A stretch of 64,000 nucleotides of DNA from Epiperipatus broadwayi (GCA_028023455.1 JAQFVV010000183.1:1178001-1242000); one strand, 5' to 3'. Counted from the stretch's first letter, positions 47,930-59,316 are shown. Numbers and translations: made by a program. The notes: generated from the sequence alone by a model not told the origin.

Positions 47930-48177
47930 CAATATATCTTTTAAATAATTCCAATCTTCTTACACCTTTTAAGAAAAAAATATTTATTTTAATTACAACT
48001 TCAACTGTTCCTTGCAGTTTTCTTCAGATCACAGTTATTCTTCTTTCTTACCATATGTAAAGAAAGATAACTGTGATCTGAAGAAGACTGCAAGGAAGAG
48101 TCAAAACTGTAATTAAAATAATAAATACTTTTTGCTTAAAAGGTATAAGAAGATTGGAATTATTTAAGATATATTAT
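47930..48177. mobile_element. Foldback element, arms about 115 bp
   Basis: Left aatatatctt...ccaatcttcttacacctttt and cttcagatcacagttat, with inverted partners ataactgtgatctgaag and ataagaagattggaattatt...aagatatatt. The centre lies near 48045-48065. No coding sequence. Confidence 0.8.
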
Positions 48178-48229
48178 GTACTTACATTATAACAAGCAAA
48201 AATAAATTATTGTCTTACCTCTTTGAAGT

Positions 48230-48720
48230 TATAAAGCTATTATCTAAAACAATATGTTAACTTGTGGAAAGAACTTCTAATAATTATTATGTAAGAGATT
48301 CTGTATGTCCATTATTTTTTATTTAGTGTCTATAATTGTAAAACTTTTTCAAATGGAGAATCCAAGGTCATAAAGTTGTCATCTTAGATAGTATGCTAAT
48401 TAATGGCAAAAACTGCTAACAATTATCATGTAAGTGACACCAGCTACCTATTATTTTATTTGATATCTATACTTATAAATCTTTTTCAAATGAAAAATTA
48501 TTGTTGGAGTTGGAGGTCATACAGTTATCATTTAAGATAGTATGCTAATTTTTTTTCATGTGTCAAAGCATTGACCGGGAAGCAAACCCGGGCCAGCTGC
48601 TTGGAAGGCAGCTATGCTAACCACAAAAAGAGACTCCATATGCCTGCCAATTTTTATAATTGGTGGCAACAATTGTAAATTTTTTCAAATAAAAAAATAT
48701 TGTTGGAATTGGAATAAGGG
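48230..48720. repeat. Tandem repeat, about 140-150 bp unit, three copies
   Basis: tcataaagttgtcatcttag/atagtatgctaatt occurs at about 48368 and 48517, and more diverged at about 48230 (ataaagctattatctaaaac). Each is followed by a ctttttcaaat(g)gaaaa block. The third unit is interrupted by a SINE at 48550-48632, after which the unit resumes (caattgtaaattttttcaaa, tattgttggaattgg). Confidence 0.65.
48550..48632 (-). mobile_element. SINE family D fragment inside tandem repeat
   Basis: On the plus strand: T-run, tgtcaaagcattgaccggga, agcaaacccgggccagctgc, ttggaaggcagctatgctaa. This is the reverse of the family D B-box half and middle. It interrupts the third unit of the 140-150 bp tandem repeat. 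Confidence 0.65.
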
Positions 48721-48959
48721 TTCAGAGATTAAATGGAATATTGTTATACTATGTCAAATTAAATGAATAGACCATTTTTGTTGAATGAATGGATATATAT
48801 TTTACTATGAGAGTAAAAATTTTGAAAACAAGAGGGAGTGCACTTCATTATAAATAGAAGCTGGAATATCAACATTCTATGGGTTGATGATGATTAAATT
48901 TCATGCCCATAAATTTCTTATACTGGTAAAAAATATGTAGCGACTTTTATATAAATATA

Positions 48960-49640
48960 CAAAATGACTTTTTTAATTAGGTCAAACGATATTTAACTCT
49001 TGTACAAAAGAAAAATCAGTGATTAAATAAAGTATTATGTAAATTTGGATATGAATTTAAAATGGGAGAAGGTATTAAATTCTGGAATCAATTTTTTTTA
49101 AAGAATCCAAAAGAGAAAAAGAGAGGAAGAATTACATTATATTTTGACTACGGGATATTTATTTCAAGAATGTGATTGCGTAATAGGTTCGACACAAAAA
49201 ATAGCACCACTTAGAAGAGATATAAGATGTGTTAATGCAAAGTAGAGTAACAATTTCCTTGAGAGAGAGAGAGAGAGACTTGATATTTTTGATCTTCCAC
49301 AAATATTTTAGTTATTGAAAGATTAAAACTGTTTTCAATTAATAGCACACTGAAATAAGATCAGACATGAATGAGATCAATAAAATATAATAGATATTCT
49401 ACCAAAAGTATTTACATAAATGGCAAAATCAAAAAATCTATTTTTTATGTGAAAAAAAATGTGTGGATAAAATTTGGAAATATGGCTAAATTTAAATTTA
49501 TTAAAATAGCTGAAGTATGACGGTATAAGCATTTCTGTTTTAATGTTTTAATTAAAGCTCGATGAAGGATATTGTCAAATTATAAAGTATATTTATCAAA
49601 AACAACACTAGTGTTTATATTTCATAGCGATGCTACGAAT
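48960..49640 (+). pseudogene. Decayed LINE ORF2 region before and at zf-RVT
   Basis: A plus-strand reading with several stops gives FKMGEGIKFWNQFFLKN near 49063-49110, a match to the GxGxxIxFWxDxW block that precedes the zinc-binding region in some LINEs. After about 330 bp it gives KSIFYVKKNVWIKFG and FIKIAEV...HFCFNVLIKAR near 49430-49570, resembling the start of zf-RVT. The order and spacing fit a LINE ORF2; the RT core is not seen. A (GA)n run at 49260-49277 sits within it. Confidence 0.45.
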
Positions 49641-49771
49641 GCCTAATTTTAACTCTATTAATAGTGATAACATAACGTGACATATGTCTCGGAAACTGTT
49701 CACCGCAAGATTATTAATAAAATTTATTTGATGAATTAAAATGAAAAGCAAAAATAAATGATTCTGGAGTT

Positions 49772-49904
49772 TTTTTTATTTTTTTTATTTTTATTTTTTT
49801 AAAGTGTCATGGCATCGGCCGGGACGTGAACCCGCAACCCGGGCAACTACCTGCAAGTGCAAGGCAGTCGCGCTGACCTCTTGACCACCAATGCAAGACA
49901 CTAC
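49772..49904 (-). mobile_element. tRNA-derived SINE, family D, with duplication
   Basis: Nearly identical to 8033-8156: gcatcggccgggacgtgaac, ccgcaacccgggcaactacc, gcaaggcagtcgcgctgacc. The A-tail (T-run with interruptions, about 49772-49800) is at the left. The 11-bp duplication attctggagtt flanks it at 49761-49771 and 49905-49915. The high similarity to the 8 kb copy suggests a relatively young family. Confidence 0.88.
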
Positions 49905-49915
49905 ATTCTGGAGTT

Positions 49916-50649
49916 GTTGATGTTTTCACAAATAATTTTTTAAAACTGCAAGGAATATTACTAAACTTATTACATAAAAGAAAAAAGTAGGTCTCAAGAT
50001 AAATACATATATATTCAATGACTTCAAAAATTATAATAAATTTTGAGTTAATACTTTAGAAATAACATCTATAAGATGTTTTGGACAAATTACTAATACT
50101 GAGGGGAAAATGAAACTAATTACAGAATTGAGCTAGATTTAAAAAACATTAATATAAATTAAATGAAAATATGTTTAAATTTTTGGAGTAGGATATTTTT
50201 CATAACTTTATTACACTACTATTTCAATTTATGGTGTGATACTTGAACACGTAATAAAAGAACCCAATAGGGAAGTATCTCACATTATTAAGTTAAAAAC
50301 GATGACCAATCAGAAGTGAAATACATAAGTGATGTCAGGTATCACAAACATCAATGAATAAATGAAGTGGTTGACATGTTTCCAGATAAAATTGCAATAG
50401 GTATGTTACTAAATGTCTAAAGTAGATTTGAAACAAATTGTAAAAAAAGGTAGATTTATAAAGAAACTACATACAAGATCAACTGGATGAGACAAAAAAT
50501 GAATCAGTAGATCAAACAACATATTTCCTTCTTATCTAATTTCAGATACTTATGATTCAAAAAATATTATGTATGTAATAAAATTATAAATGAATATATA
50601 TGAAAATGATTTTATTTAAGTTTATAATTTACAAAGCAAAGATATTTTG
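49916..50649. other. No recognisable feature
   Basis: AT-rich spacer with no shared repeat or coding motif seen. Confidence 0.4.
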
Positions 50650-50710
50650 ATTTCCAATTGTCAAACTCACTTCATTCACAGCTTTGACACCATAGTGTTA
50701 CACATGTAAA
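50650..50710 (-). repeat. Fragment of repeat family G
   Basis: ttgtcaaactcacttcattc and acagctttgacaccat match the inverted left end of the 60346-61440 repeat (about 60360-60400). The open frame 50729-50914 just downstream is not recognisable. Confidence 0.5.
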
Positions 50711-51021
50711 TGTATATATAGGAAGAACATGAAAGCAATCCCCACTCGCATAAATTATGCAATCCAAATGGTACACATTTGGGACAATTGCAAAAATCAG
50801 TCAGAACAAAGTGCAATAACCAAATCTCACTTTGGGAGCCTAGGGTCAAGTCATATAATTGGGAACTGTGTTAAGGTTCTCTTCTTATACATATTTAAAT
50901 CAATTACAAGTTAGATATTACATTGTGTTAATTCAAACTGGTTGTTCATTACTATCTGCGAATATCCACATGATGCAATTTAAAAGTAAATGTTGATTTA
51001 ATTAAGATTACTGTATATATA

Positions 51022-51264
51022 TATATATTGTGGGTTCATCCGTGTTAAAAAAATTTAAATATTGATATACTGATGTTTCGACTTGATCACACAAGTCATC
51101 CATTGGGTGATAAAAGGTAATAATATTGTCTTTCTACCTTTTGTCACCCAGTGGATGACTTGTGTGATCAAGTCAAAATGTCGGTATATCAATATTTAAA
51201 ATTTTTTAACACGGATGAACCCACAAAATATGTCTTTTATATATTCAACCCGTGAAAATCTTCA
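51022..51264. mobile_element. Foldback MITE-like element, family H, fuller copy
   Basis: Arms 51022-51125 and 51130-51235 are inverted: gggttcatccgtgttaaaaa, cgacttgatcacacaagtca and tccattgggtgataaaaggt with their complements. The right flank continues to cccgtgaaaatc (51251-51262), matching the left outer flank of the copy at 7795. Two copies in the window, no coding sequence. Confidence 0.8.
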
Positions 51265-51619
51265 TATCAACATATATACATATATATGGATATGAGTATT
51301 ATATATGTGCTTGAGCTAGAATAAGCTTTTACAATCATTTAAAAATATAATGTTGTAATCAGTCTTTAAAAAATTGTTTTTAAACTAAACTTGGTATGAG
51401 ATTTATAAGAATCTATATTTCATCTAAAGTTCTCAAAACTTTCATCAAATCAGTATATAGTTCTTTTGCTGAATTTGTCAATATTATTAATAAAATAAAA
51501 ATCAACAATATTCAAACAATCATAAAATTATAACATTTTAGAAGAGATAGTCTCAATAATATATATGTTAATTTTAGTTAATTTTTTTTAAAAAACAAAC
51601 AAACAAACAAATAATTTAT
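51265..51619. other. No recognisable feature
   Basis: AT-rich spacer. Confidence 0.3.
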
Positions 51620-52393
51620 TAGACAAGAAAAAAAAAATGTTACAACTGTTAAATTAAATTTACATGACTTTGAACTACACTGTCTTTTGCTTCAAAGAAG
51701 CCACTCTGATTCTAGTCCCAAACAAGTTGTTTCCTTATAATTTCGAGGTATGCTTTGAAGAATTGTTTATAAAAACAAAACCTTATTCCACGTGTCCCAA
51801 AATAAATTTGAAGGTGTAAGCATTTTGTCTCTGTCTTTAATTTTTTTTATTACTCCAATGTAGGCATTCTGGGCACTGAGGGTGTTTTGTTCAAAGACAA
51901 ATTGGCATCTGATAATCCAGACCGCATAGGTAAGGAAGATGGCCAATCTGATTATGGAAATATCACTACTGTTGATGTCTGTCTTAATAGATAATAGCAT
52001 TCTAATATCAACTGTTACTTTAGTTGATATCAATGCTTTAATGTTATTAAAGTAGGGACACATGTAAAGGAGATGTTGAATAGTTTCATCAGTCATTTTA
52101 CAAAGTTGACATTGAGAATCAATTTTATTAAAACCTCTTTTCCACACTAGAAAGTGGTTAGAGGGTAATGCTAGTAGGTTCAGCTTTATGATTAAGTCGA
52201 TAAATTTTGATTCAATGTACCAACCTTTGAGTTTTTTGATTAATAGTTTGTTATTTAGACCAATTTCACTGTGAAGTAAAGCTTGATCCTTATAAATCAG
52301 GCCATAAATTTCCCAATATGTCTTTTTGCATTGAAGGAAGACTGTGTTACATTTATGAGTCCTTTCACAAAGTTTAAAATTCCCAAAATCCAC
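51620..52393 (-). pseudogene. LINE ORF2 3' end with zf-RVT zinc-binding region
   Basis: The minus-strand frame 52393-51767 is open for 208 codons. It begins directly after a TAA, on a GTG, so it lacks its own start. It carries an FxxLIIKLNLLALPxxHFLVWKRGF segment in pieces (about residues 62-91), then CQLC, an acidic TDETIQHLL block and CP (about residues 94-112), a complete C-x2-C...H-x3-4-C zinc knuckle of the zf-RVT type. A C-terminal helix with KDRD and WDTWNKV follows. The 3' sequence to about 51620 ends in T-runs on the plus strand, probably the poly-A tail. The copy at 362-922 belongs to the same family. The RT and endonuclease domains are missing. Confidence 0.7.
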
Positions 52394-54714
52394 TTACTCT
52401 CAATGGGAGGGGGGGGTATCTGTGGGTTCTATTGGAAGAGGAAAATTTGAATTTCTTTGTTCCCTGTACATTGCTCATACGGCACTAAATACTTTGTGGG
52501 CATAGCATGTGGAGAGTACTGCAATTTTTCACAATGTAACAATTTTATATAGATTATTTCATCTTAACTACAATAAATATTTACTTGCAAAGCTTAAAAT
52601 ATCAGCATTGAAATCATACCGATTCATATATCCACTATTATTAAATATTATCCGTATATGCATATAGGTAAGCATATTTTAATAATGTACATGTTGGTTC
52701 TCGATATATAATTATGAGAGCGATAATTAAATTAGCATATAGTGAATAATATATGAAGATAATTCTTTTTATAAATAAAGCAATATTAAAATATAAAATA
52801 ATATAATATTATAGTAATGAATTAATTTTATAACCACAAGAGCACAATCTATTAATGAATTTACCACAAATTGTAAAATCATTTCTTCTTAATGAGTCAT
52901 TGTACTCTAATTTGTGAAATTAATAATTAAGATGTTTTGGATCTGTTAATTAAATTGTTTCTTCATTAAAGTTATTCTAAAAACAGTTTTATATTAATTC
53001 ATTCAATAAATAACTTCTGACTTTAAAACTTATAAGTTTAAAATGTGGATTCAATAATTTTTCTATTTTCAAACATTTGCCATTTTATTCAAAATAAGAA
53101 AATTTAACTCTTATTTTACCACGTTCTAGTATTCAAGATATCTCTACTTTCCTAGGTATATTTGGCGTACTATTATTTAAAAATACAGTAATTACACATT
53201 AATAAATGCAATTTTGTATGCAAAAGCAGATTGAGATATATAAAATTATAATCACGTGATAATATTTGATTACTCTTGGCGTAATTTGGCAGTGCTTACC
53301 ATTTCTTAACTCACTTTATTTTAAAATCTCAAGTTTAAAAATGCGTTATAAAATAATAATTTCATACATTATTGAGATGCTTTAATTTGGTAATATAAGA
53401 ATAGATTTCTAATGTGATTTAAAATCTTTAGACAATTATATTAAATATCACATGACATTATATTACATCATCATTCCAATAATGTATTATTTGCTTTTAA
53501 TTTTCTAACAGTGGTCATTTAGGATGTGATATCTTTGCTGTAGGTTACACTAAAATTATATTTAGGAGGAGAATCTATCACTAATAATGATAAAATGAAT
53601 GGCTGAATTAATCAGATTAACCTCCCGTATTATCTTCTGAACTTAGATTGTTGAACAATTAAATGTCAATGGTTTATAATGAAAGTAAAAAGTTAATGAG
53701 TGCAAATTATTATTTAATTAAAAATTATTTTATTAAGATAATTTTAAAAAATCATATGGTTGGTATATTAGTATGATTAAATCACTCTTAAAATGAGCAC
53801 GCTTCTATTAGTCAACTGATTTAGTTGAAGGTTAGCTTATGGTAATCAAAATTTTCTGTTTTCAATTTTTTGCTAAGTAAAAGTGAGAAAAGTACCATCA
53901 AACATTTATACAATTACTCTTTCTAGGTAGAGTCTTAATTAATTGGACATATTTTGGAGTCATAATAATTTATCCGTTCTCCCAAGAAACTTTTAAAGAC
54001 TCATACTAATGTATTACAATTGAGTGAAGGATACTTTTATGAATGATATTTATAGACTTGACATAATATGATTAATGGCCATTCTAATATAAAAAAAGAA
54101 AAACATTACCCTTTACAACTTTAAATAATATTCTTGTAAATCATTGGGCATGCTGTAATATTTTGCTTTGAATAGTAAGAGCATTTTAAAAGGTAAATTA
54201 TTATAATTAAAATGGTAGCTTTTTATGAGTTTAATATAATGCTACTCTCTTCATCTTACAACTAGAGATACCCTGGTTTTGTTAGATTGAGATTTGATAT
54301 CTAGGGATAATCTTTTTTATGTATTGAATTAATTACATCCTTCACTTTCTACTGCATTCCATACTGAGTTTTATCATTTTTTCTTTATAAATCTGTTGTA
54401 AAAAGTCTGAATATAAAATTAAAGGAAATTATGATGTAATTGGATTTTTCTTTCAGTTAGCTGAACCATAATAACTAACATTCTAATATTGATCAATAAA
54501 TGGATGTCTAACTTATTATAAAGAGTATAAAACAAAGGTAGAAATTTGTTCAAATCCTCACTATTAGTTAGTTGGAAAGACTTGTGACTATCTTCTTTAC
54601 TGTTTTTCTTTGAGAAAAGGTGACTTAAGAGATCTTTTCACAGCAGTAAGATATTTAAAAATCATGTTCACTATTTTCTGTGCTTACATAAGATGTTAAC
54701 ATAGTCACAAACTT
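52394..54714. other. No recognisable feature
   Basis: About 2.3 kb of AT-rich sequence. The first 150 bp may be further decayed LINE upstream of 52393, with a run of eight G near 52411. Nothing else recognised. Confidence 0.4.
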
Positions 54715-55080
54715 TCTATACTGTAATTCCACCCAATGCAAGCCATAGTAATCAATGGATGCAAAAAGGTTTGCATATATAACTCCTATCTAGTGCCTAC
54801 TCATCCAAAATCCCAAATTAGTTTCTAGCTTATAAATTTCATCAGTGGCACTACACATAACTTTTTGGATATAATATAATTCTCCATCAGCCATTTTTTA
54901 TCTTTTTAGTTAACTAGGTGCAGTGGTCTCAGATCCAAGGCTCCTCTCTGATGAAAGCCACAAGCTAGAAACTAGTCTGGGGATCTTGGATTAGATTCTA
55001 GATAGGGATTTTATGCACAAGCCTTCTTGCATCCATTGATTACTATGGCATATACTGAGTGGCACTACTGTAGGGAGGAT
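54715..55080. mobile_element. Foldback element family C, full copy
   Basis: Left arm (about 54725-54850: atgcaagccatagtaatcaa, ctagtgcctactcatccaaa, tagtttctagctt) and right arm (about 54950-55075: aagccacaagctagaaacta, attttatgcacaagccttct, attgattactatggcatata) are inverted copies. The centre contains ggtctcagatccaaggctcc, inverted relative to the centre of the 12755-13258 copy. Confidence 0.75.
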
Positions 55081-55340
55081 CTTAGTAGATTATTTTTAAA
55101 AAGTTTTTTTTTTTATCTTTACTTTAATTTGACTTGTTTTGATTTTTTAATCTATTGTTTTTATATATCTTATAGTAATATCCTTTTTAAAGAACATTAA
55201 TGTAAAATGATATAATTACTTACAAGTTAGTTATCATTTATCTTGTCGAAGAAGAAATTAATAACTACTCTGATATATATTCTTAAAATTACAGATTATA
55301 ATTTGCATAATGTCATAAGGACATTGAATTAAAGATTCTT
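55081..55340. other. No recognisable feature
   Basis: AT-rich spacer up to the (AAT)n tail of the LINE that follows. Confidence 0.35.
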
Positions 55341-56002
55341 AATAATAATAATAATAATTGAAATTCAATTTAATTCAAATCATTTATTTAAGTGCTAAAC
55401 AACAGCATATATCCAATTACAGTTTGTGCATTAAAAAAAGAAAAGGGATAAACATAATGCACTTAACATAATAATGAAAGAAAGTAATAAACAAAAAAAG
55501 TAAAAAAAAATACATATATAAATAAATAAAATAAATTTAAATAAATCAATGACATTTGAATTTACAAAATTGCTTGTAATCTAAATTATAATGATAAGTA
55601 TTACGACAAATCTGATTGTATAAAGAAGGTAGCCTGAATAAAGAATAAGATTTAAGAATATTGGAACAACAAGCTTGAATATAACAGACAAAAGCGGATC
55701 ATATCATGTTCATAAGAGCTAATTTCAATAGTTGAAATTTCATCAGAAGGAATAACTTTTTGGTTGATGATTTTATAAAGATATTTAAGATCTCTATATT
55801 TCTGTCTAAAGAAAAGAGGAACAACATTATTTTCCAGAGAAATATATTTGGAGAACTTATTAGATACTGATTGTAATAACTTATTTCTTTGTTTAGAGTT
55901 AGGATTCCAAATGATTGAACAATATTCAATGATAGAAAGAATCTATGACAAAAATAATTTGAATTTTGTACCATCACTGAAATGATAACTATAGTAAGGA
56001 TG
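55341..56002 (-). pseudogene. LINE RT C-terminal fragment, 3' part of split element
   Basis: On the minus strand it reads YHFSDGTKFKLFLSQIL, then SIIEYCSIIWNPNSKQRNK and KFSKYISLENN, with frameshifts. This is the LEYxxxxWxP block that follows the RT core in Jockey/CR1-like LINEs. The frame 55977-55699 and its neighbours are shadows of this. The 3' region runs to an (ATT)n simple repeat seen on the plus strand at 55341-55360. The element continues at 56525-56800 beyond a foldback insertion. Confidence 0.65.
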
Positions 56003-56524
56003 TAATTATAAATTTATTAAACGCACATTGATTACGTAAGTAATATTTACTGAGGCTATAACCTTGATAATATACATGTAAAAATGTGATAGTAGGGACC
56101 TCTACAGGTGTTTTAACCACAAGCTTACGCTATCGAGGTTATAGCTTCAGTAAATATTACTTACGTAATCAATGTGCATTTAATAAATTTATAATTACAA
56201 CTTTAAATTACTGTAATAGATTTCTAAATATAAAATCTTTCCATTGACTCATTGTAAATCGAAAGATTTCGCGAGTATTAATGTGTAATAAGAAATGTGG
56301 ACTTATCAGTGAAGTATTGAATAGCTTCACGCTCGCAGATCTAACCGCTTCAGCTTCACCTATTTAAATAGAAAGTAGGTTGAAGTAAAGAAGGGTTTCC
56401 CTCTTTTTAGGAGTTCCCCTCTTTTCTTCCATAGCATAAGCTTGTGGTTAAAACATCTGTAGAGGTCCCTACTATCACATTTTACACGCATATTATCGAG
56501 GTTATAGCCTCAGTAAATATTACT
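56003..56524. mobile_element. Foldback element inserted in a LINE, 13-bp duplication
   Basis: Flanked by the exact duplication tatagtaaggatg at 55990-56002 and 56525-56537. Inside, aagtaatatttactgaggct, gatagtagggacctctacag and gttttaaccacaagctt (about 56038-56125) are matched in inverted order at 56437-56524. A third, partial inverted copy (56128-56205) pairs with the extreme left end, giving nested hairpins. No coding sequence. The duplication and the disrupted LINE together show a real insertion. Confidence 0.85.
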
Positions 56525-56800
56525 TATAGTAAGGATGGTAGCCATGATTTTAAAAGATTTACTAACAATCATTTCTAAATGAGGAAGAAAATAGTCATTA
56601 CTTAAAATAAAACTCTCAAAAATTTTTTGGGATTCAACAGAATTAATAAAATTAAATTTCAGATTATAATACAACATAAGAGAACATTTATTGAAATTAA
56701 CTATCATATTGTTAATGGAATAGCAAAGAAAAATGTTTACTGTAAGGACTATCATAATATAACTATATATCATATTATAATAATGCAAACTTATCTAAAC
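56525..56800 (-). pseudogene. LINE RT fragment, 5' part of split element
   Basis: The minus-strand frame (56788-56510) contains IVNFNKCSLM, like the LNxxKCxxM block after the RT catalytic motif, and HLEMIVSKSFKIM, like the H...VxKAxxxL segment that follows. Joining across the foldback insertion restores the expected order with the 55341-56002 part. The YxDD core is not visible upstream. The frame's last residues before 56525 come from the inserted element. Confidence 0.55.
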
Positions 56801-56889
56801 CATAAATCTTTAATCTGTTATCAAGATAATCTCTGTAAATAGGCATTTATTTTATATAGCGCATGTTTATAAATTGTAATACCTTAAAG
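56801..56889. other. Short spacer ending in hAT target site
   Basis: AT-rich spacer. Its last 8 bp (ccttaaag, 56882-56889) are the target duplication of the element that follows. Confidence 0.5.
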
Positions 56890-57366
56890 CAGGGAAGGGC
56901 AAATAGTGGCCCAAGGGCCACATGCAGCCTACTAAGAGTTTTTATGTGGCCCACCAAGACAATCAGAAAAATCTGCCTTGGACTGAGATTTTCTTTCCAT
57001 TGCATGACTGAATATTCATCTCATATTTTCCACTAGGCTGGCCATATCAATACACATGTGCAATGTAGATACGATGTGCAGTGCTTTTCCAGTTGATCTG
57101 GTTAATTTCAATTTTGCCTTTGCATTAGCAAATATATACATTTCCAACTTTAATGAAACCATGAATGATCCGAAAAAATGTAAAATCGGTAATGAATGTC
57201 ATGTGTTTAATGAAGAATGGACAAACAAATATTTCTTTGGTAATACAGGGAATAAGGCAGTGTGTTTATTGTGTCATGAAAAAAAAGGTGCGGCCCTCCA
57301 CTAACCTTTACTTCCACAAAGTGGCCCCCTATGTGGCCCCCGAGCCAAAACAATTGCCCACCCCTG
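56890..57366 (+). mobile_element. hAT-type deletion derivative keeping the transposase start
   Basis: A 477-bp element with terminal inverted repeats (cagggaagggcaaatag at the left; the complement of the right end reads caggggtgggcaattgt) and an 8-bp duplication with one mismatch: ccttaaag at 56882-56889, cattaaag at 57367-57374. The ends carry the ggccca/tgtggccc phrases common in Charlie-like hAT elements. The interior holds the first part of the transposase and then jumps to the 3' end, so it is an internally deleted, non-autonomous copy. Confidence 0.88.
57161..57304 (+). pseudogene. hAT transposase N-terminal zinc-finger fragment
   Basis: From ATG 57161 it reads MNDPKKCKIGNECHVFNEEW, then a TxKYFF segment and AVCLLCHEK. 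This KKxK...ECxVFNxEWTxKYFF...AVCLxC pattern is the N-terminal zinc finger of the hAT transposase family that also gave vertebrate GTF2IRD2-like fusion genes. It is cut after the first Cys pair; the His half of the finger, the RNase-H-like catalytic core and the dimerisation domain are deleted. The open frame extends upstream to 57056 without clear support. The product could bind DNA poorly at best and cannot catalyse transposition. Confidence 0.8.
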
Positions 57367-57374
57367 CATTAAAG

Positions 57375-58189
57375 TGAGTGGTCTATCCTCACACTTTCAC
57401 TTCCAGTACTTAAGATGTACCCATATATAAAAATTTGGGTTGGATAGAATAAGTGGATTCATTTTATTCTTTCCTAAATACTATATCTTGTGTTGGGAGT
57501 CAAAGTATTCATTTATTATTAACACTTGTAAACAGCGCATGCACAATAGCTTGACAGGCTGATCTTTAATGTATTACAAGATAATCTCTGTAAATATAAG
57601 ATGAATTCGACCTTCTATCTATAATAAGATCTTAATATAGACAAAGAGAACTGTCATGGCATTTTAACAGATTGACATTTTTTTATTCCTAGAAGTTGAA
57701 ATAAACCCCATTAAGTGGGCAAATGTACTTTGTTTTGAAAGCAGTTTAATAAATAATGATTTTTAAAACTTTCAGAATCTGGCATCGATTTTAATTTTTA
57801 ATATACAACTTATAGAATCTTTTATCAAAAGCGATGTAAAATTTTGTCATATAGTTTTTGACACATATTTAAATATAACTCAATTGCTTGGTCACAATTT
57901 CCACTTGATGGAAACATATTAATATTTTTTAATGTGTGTAATGTCAAATCTCATGAATACTTTATTCTTCAAAGTTTTCTTTTGGAAAAACTCAAGAAAT
58001 AAGAAATATAATTGAAGAATTATCATTACATTATTTAAACACATGATGCTTCCAGAAACAACTATTGTCTTGAAGAATGTATCCGTAGCTTATATAAGAT
58101 TGATAAACTTCTTAAATAAAACAATTTTTAATTTTTATAGTTGATTTTAATACATTGTGCAGGCTTAAACCTGCATTTATATATGTAAT
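57375..58189. other. No recognisable feature
   Basis: AT-rich spacer with no shared repeat or coding motif seen. Confidence 0.4.
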
Positions 58190-58900
58190 ATATGCGGTGT
58201 TCGAACTCAGACTTTCGCATGACCCACTACTCTCAGTGCCATCTCATATTGCTGACCCACCTGATCACACACATGTTAAAAAGATAAATATACGCATTTC
58301 ATGCTAAACCAGCACTCATCAGTTGGTCTAGATCAGTGGTCTTCAACCTTTTCACACCTGCGGACCGGTAAAAATAAGAATAAGGTTTCGCGGACCAGCA
58401 AAAATAAGGATAAGGTTTCATGGACCAGCAGAAGTCTATAGATAAATTTTCTTAAAGATGTAAACAGCTTAGTCTTAGATGAAGTTATATATATATATAT
58501 GGAGTTTGTATAATAAAAAACTTTTTTTTTTTAATTTTGAATTTTTTTAGAAAAGTAATAAAAAATTTAATTCTACCCCCCCCCCCCCATAAACATCTGT
58601 GATAACTAGAAAAACAAATTAATTTATGTATGACTGATTAGATTTTGTTCTGTTTCTTTTTTTTTAATCAGGTAAAAGTGCGATGAAAAAAATAAATAAA
58701 AATTGTTTATATTAATTAAAAGTTTAAAATCTTACTATTTTGTTATTAAAACTTTCTTGCCAGTCTATCGCGGACCAGCAAAAAACTTCTACGGCCCGGC
58801 ACTGGGCCGCGGACCGGTGGTTGAAGACCACTGGTCTAGATTACTATCCTCACACATATATATTTATTCTCTTATTTGTAATTGGTTAATAGATTTATTA
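58190..58900 (-). mobile_element. tRNA-derived SINE-like repeat, family B, split by a hAT
   Basis: The minus strand ends near 58195 with B box GTTCGAACACC and a possible A box around 58240. The family core is at 58300-58333, and a short remainder follows the hAT insertion (58842-58900). The hAT at 58334-58833 split it, so the SINE is older. Confidence 0.65.
58334..58833. mobile_element. hAT-type MITE nested in a SINE
   Basis: A 500-bp element with terminal inverted repeats cagtggtcttcaacc and ggttgaagaccactg, and a perfect 8-bp duplication gtctagat at 58326-58333 and 58834-58841. Subterminal GC-rich phrases (gcggaccggt, gcggaccagc) repeat near both ends, while the middle is AT-rich with a C-run at 58577-58588. 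No transposase piece is recognisable. The frame 58703-58924 is incidental. Confidence 0.9.
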
Positions 58901-59189
58901 TCACAGTTTTTAACTGTGATTTAAACAGAAGGTAATCAACTCTTTACACGTGTGCTGTACTGTTGCTACATTAAATCAATGTTGTTTTTGTTTAATGTGA
59001 GAAAACTTTTAATCCAAGGCTCAAGATAAAAACTTTAGCAAAGTAAGAGTTAGTTGTTGTACCTAAATTCTCTTCTATAAGCCAATCTTTAGAATTTTGA
59101 AATAAGAGCATAAAGATTTTATATTATTCACTTTACTTTTTTCCTTCGTTATTACCCACATTAATACTCATGGAATTTTAATATTTACT
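58901..59189. other. No recognisable feature
   Basis: AT-rich spacer ending in the SINE target duplication. Confidence 0.3.
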
Positions 59190-59304
59190 GGACAAGCATC
59201 GGTAGCCGAGAGGTTAGCGCAGCACCTTGCAAGCAAGCAGTTGATTGGAGGTGGTTATTGTGGGTTCGCTTTCTGGCCCGATGCTTTGACATATAGAAAA
59301 AAAA
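59190..59304 (+). mobile_element. tRNA-derived SINE, family D
   Basis: gcatcggtagccgagaggtt (A box), ccttgcaagcaagcagttg, tgggttcgctttctggcccg (B box region), gatgctttgacatatag and an A-run. The duplication ttaatatttact/ttaatatttatt (one mismatch) flanks it at 59178-59189 and 59305-59316. Confidence 0.8.
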
Positions 59305-59316
59305 TTAATATTTATT

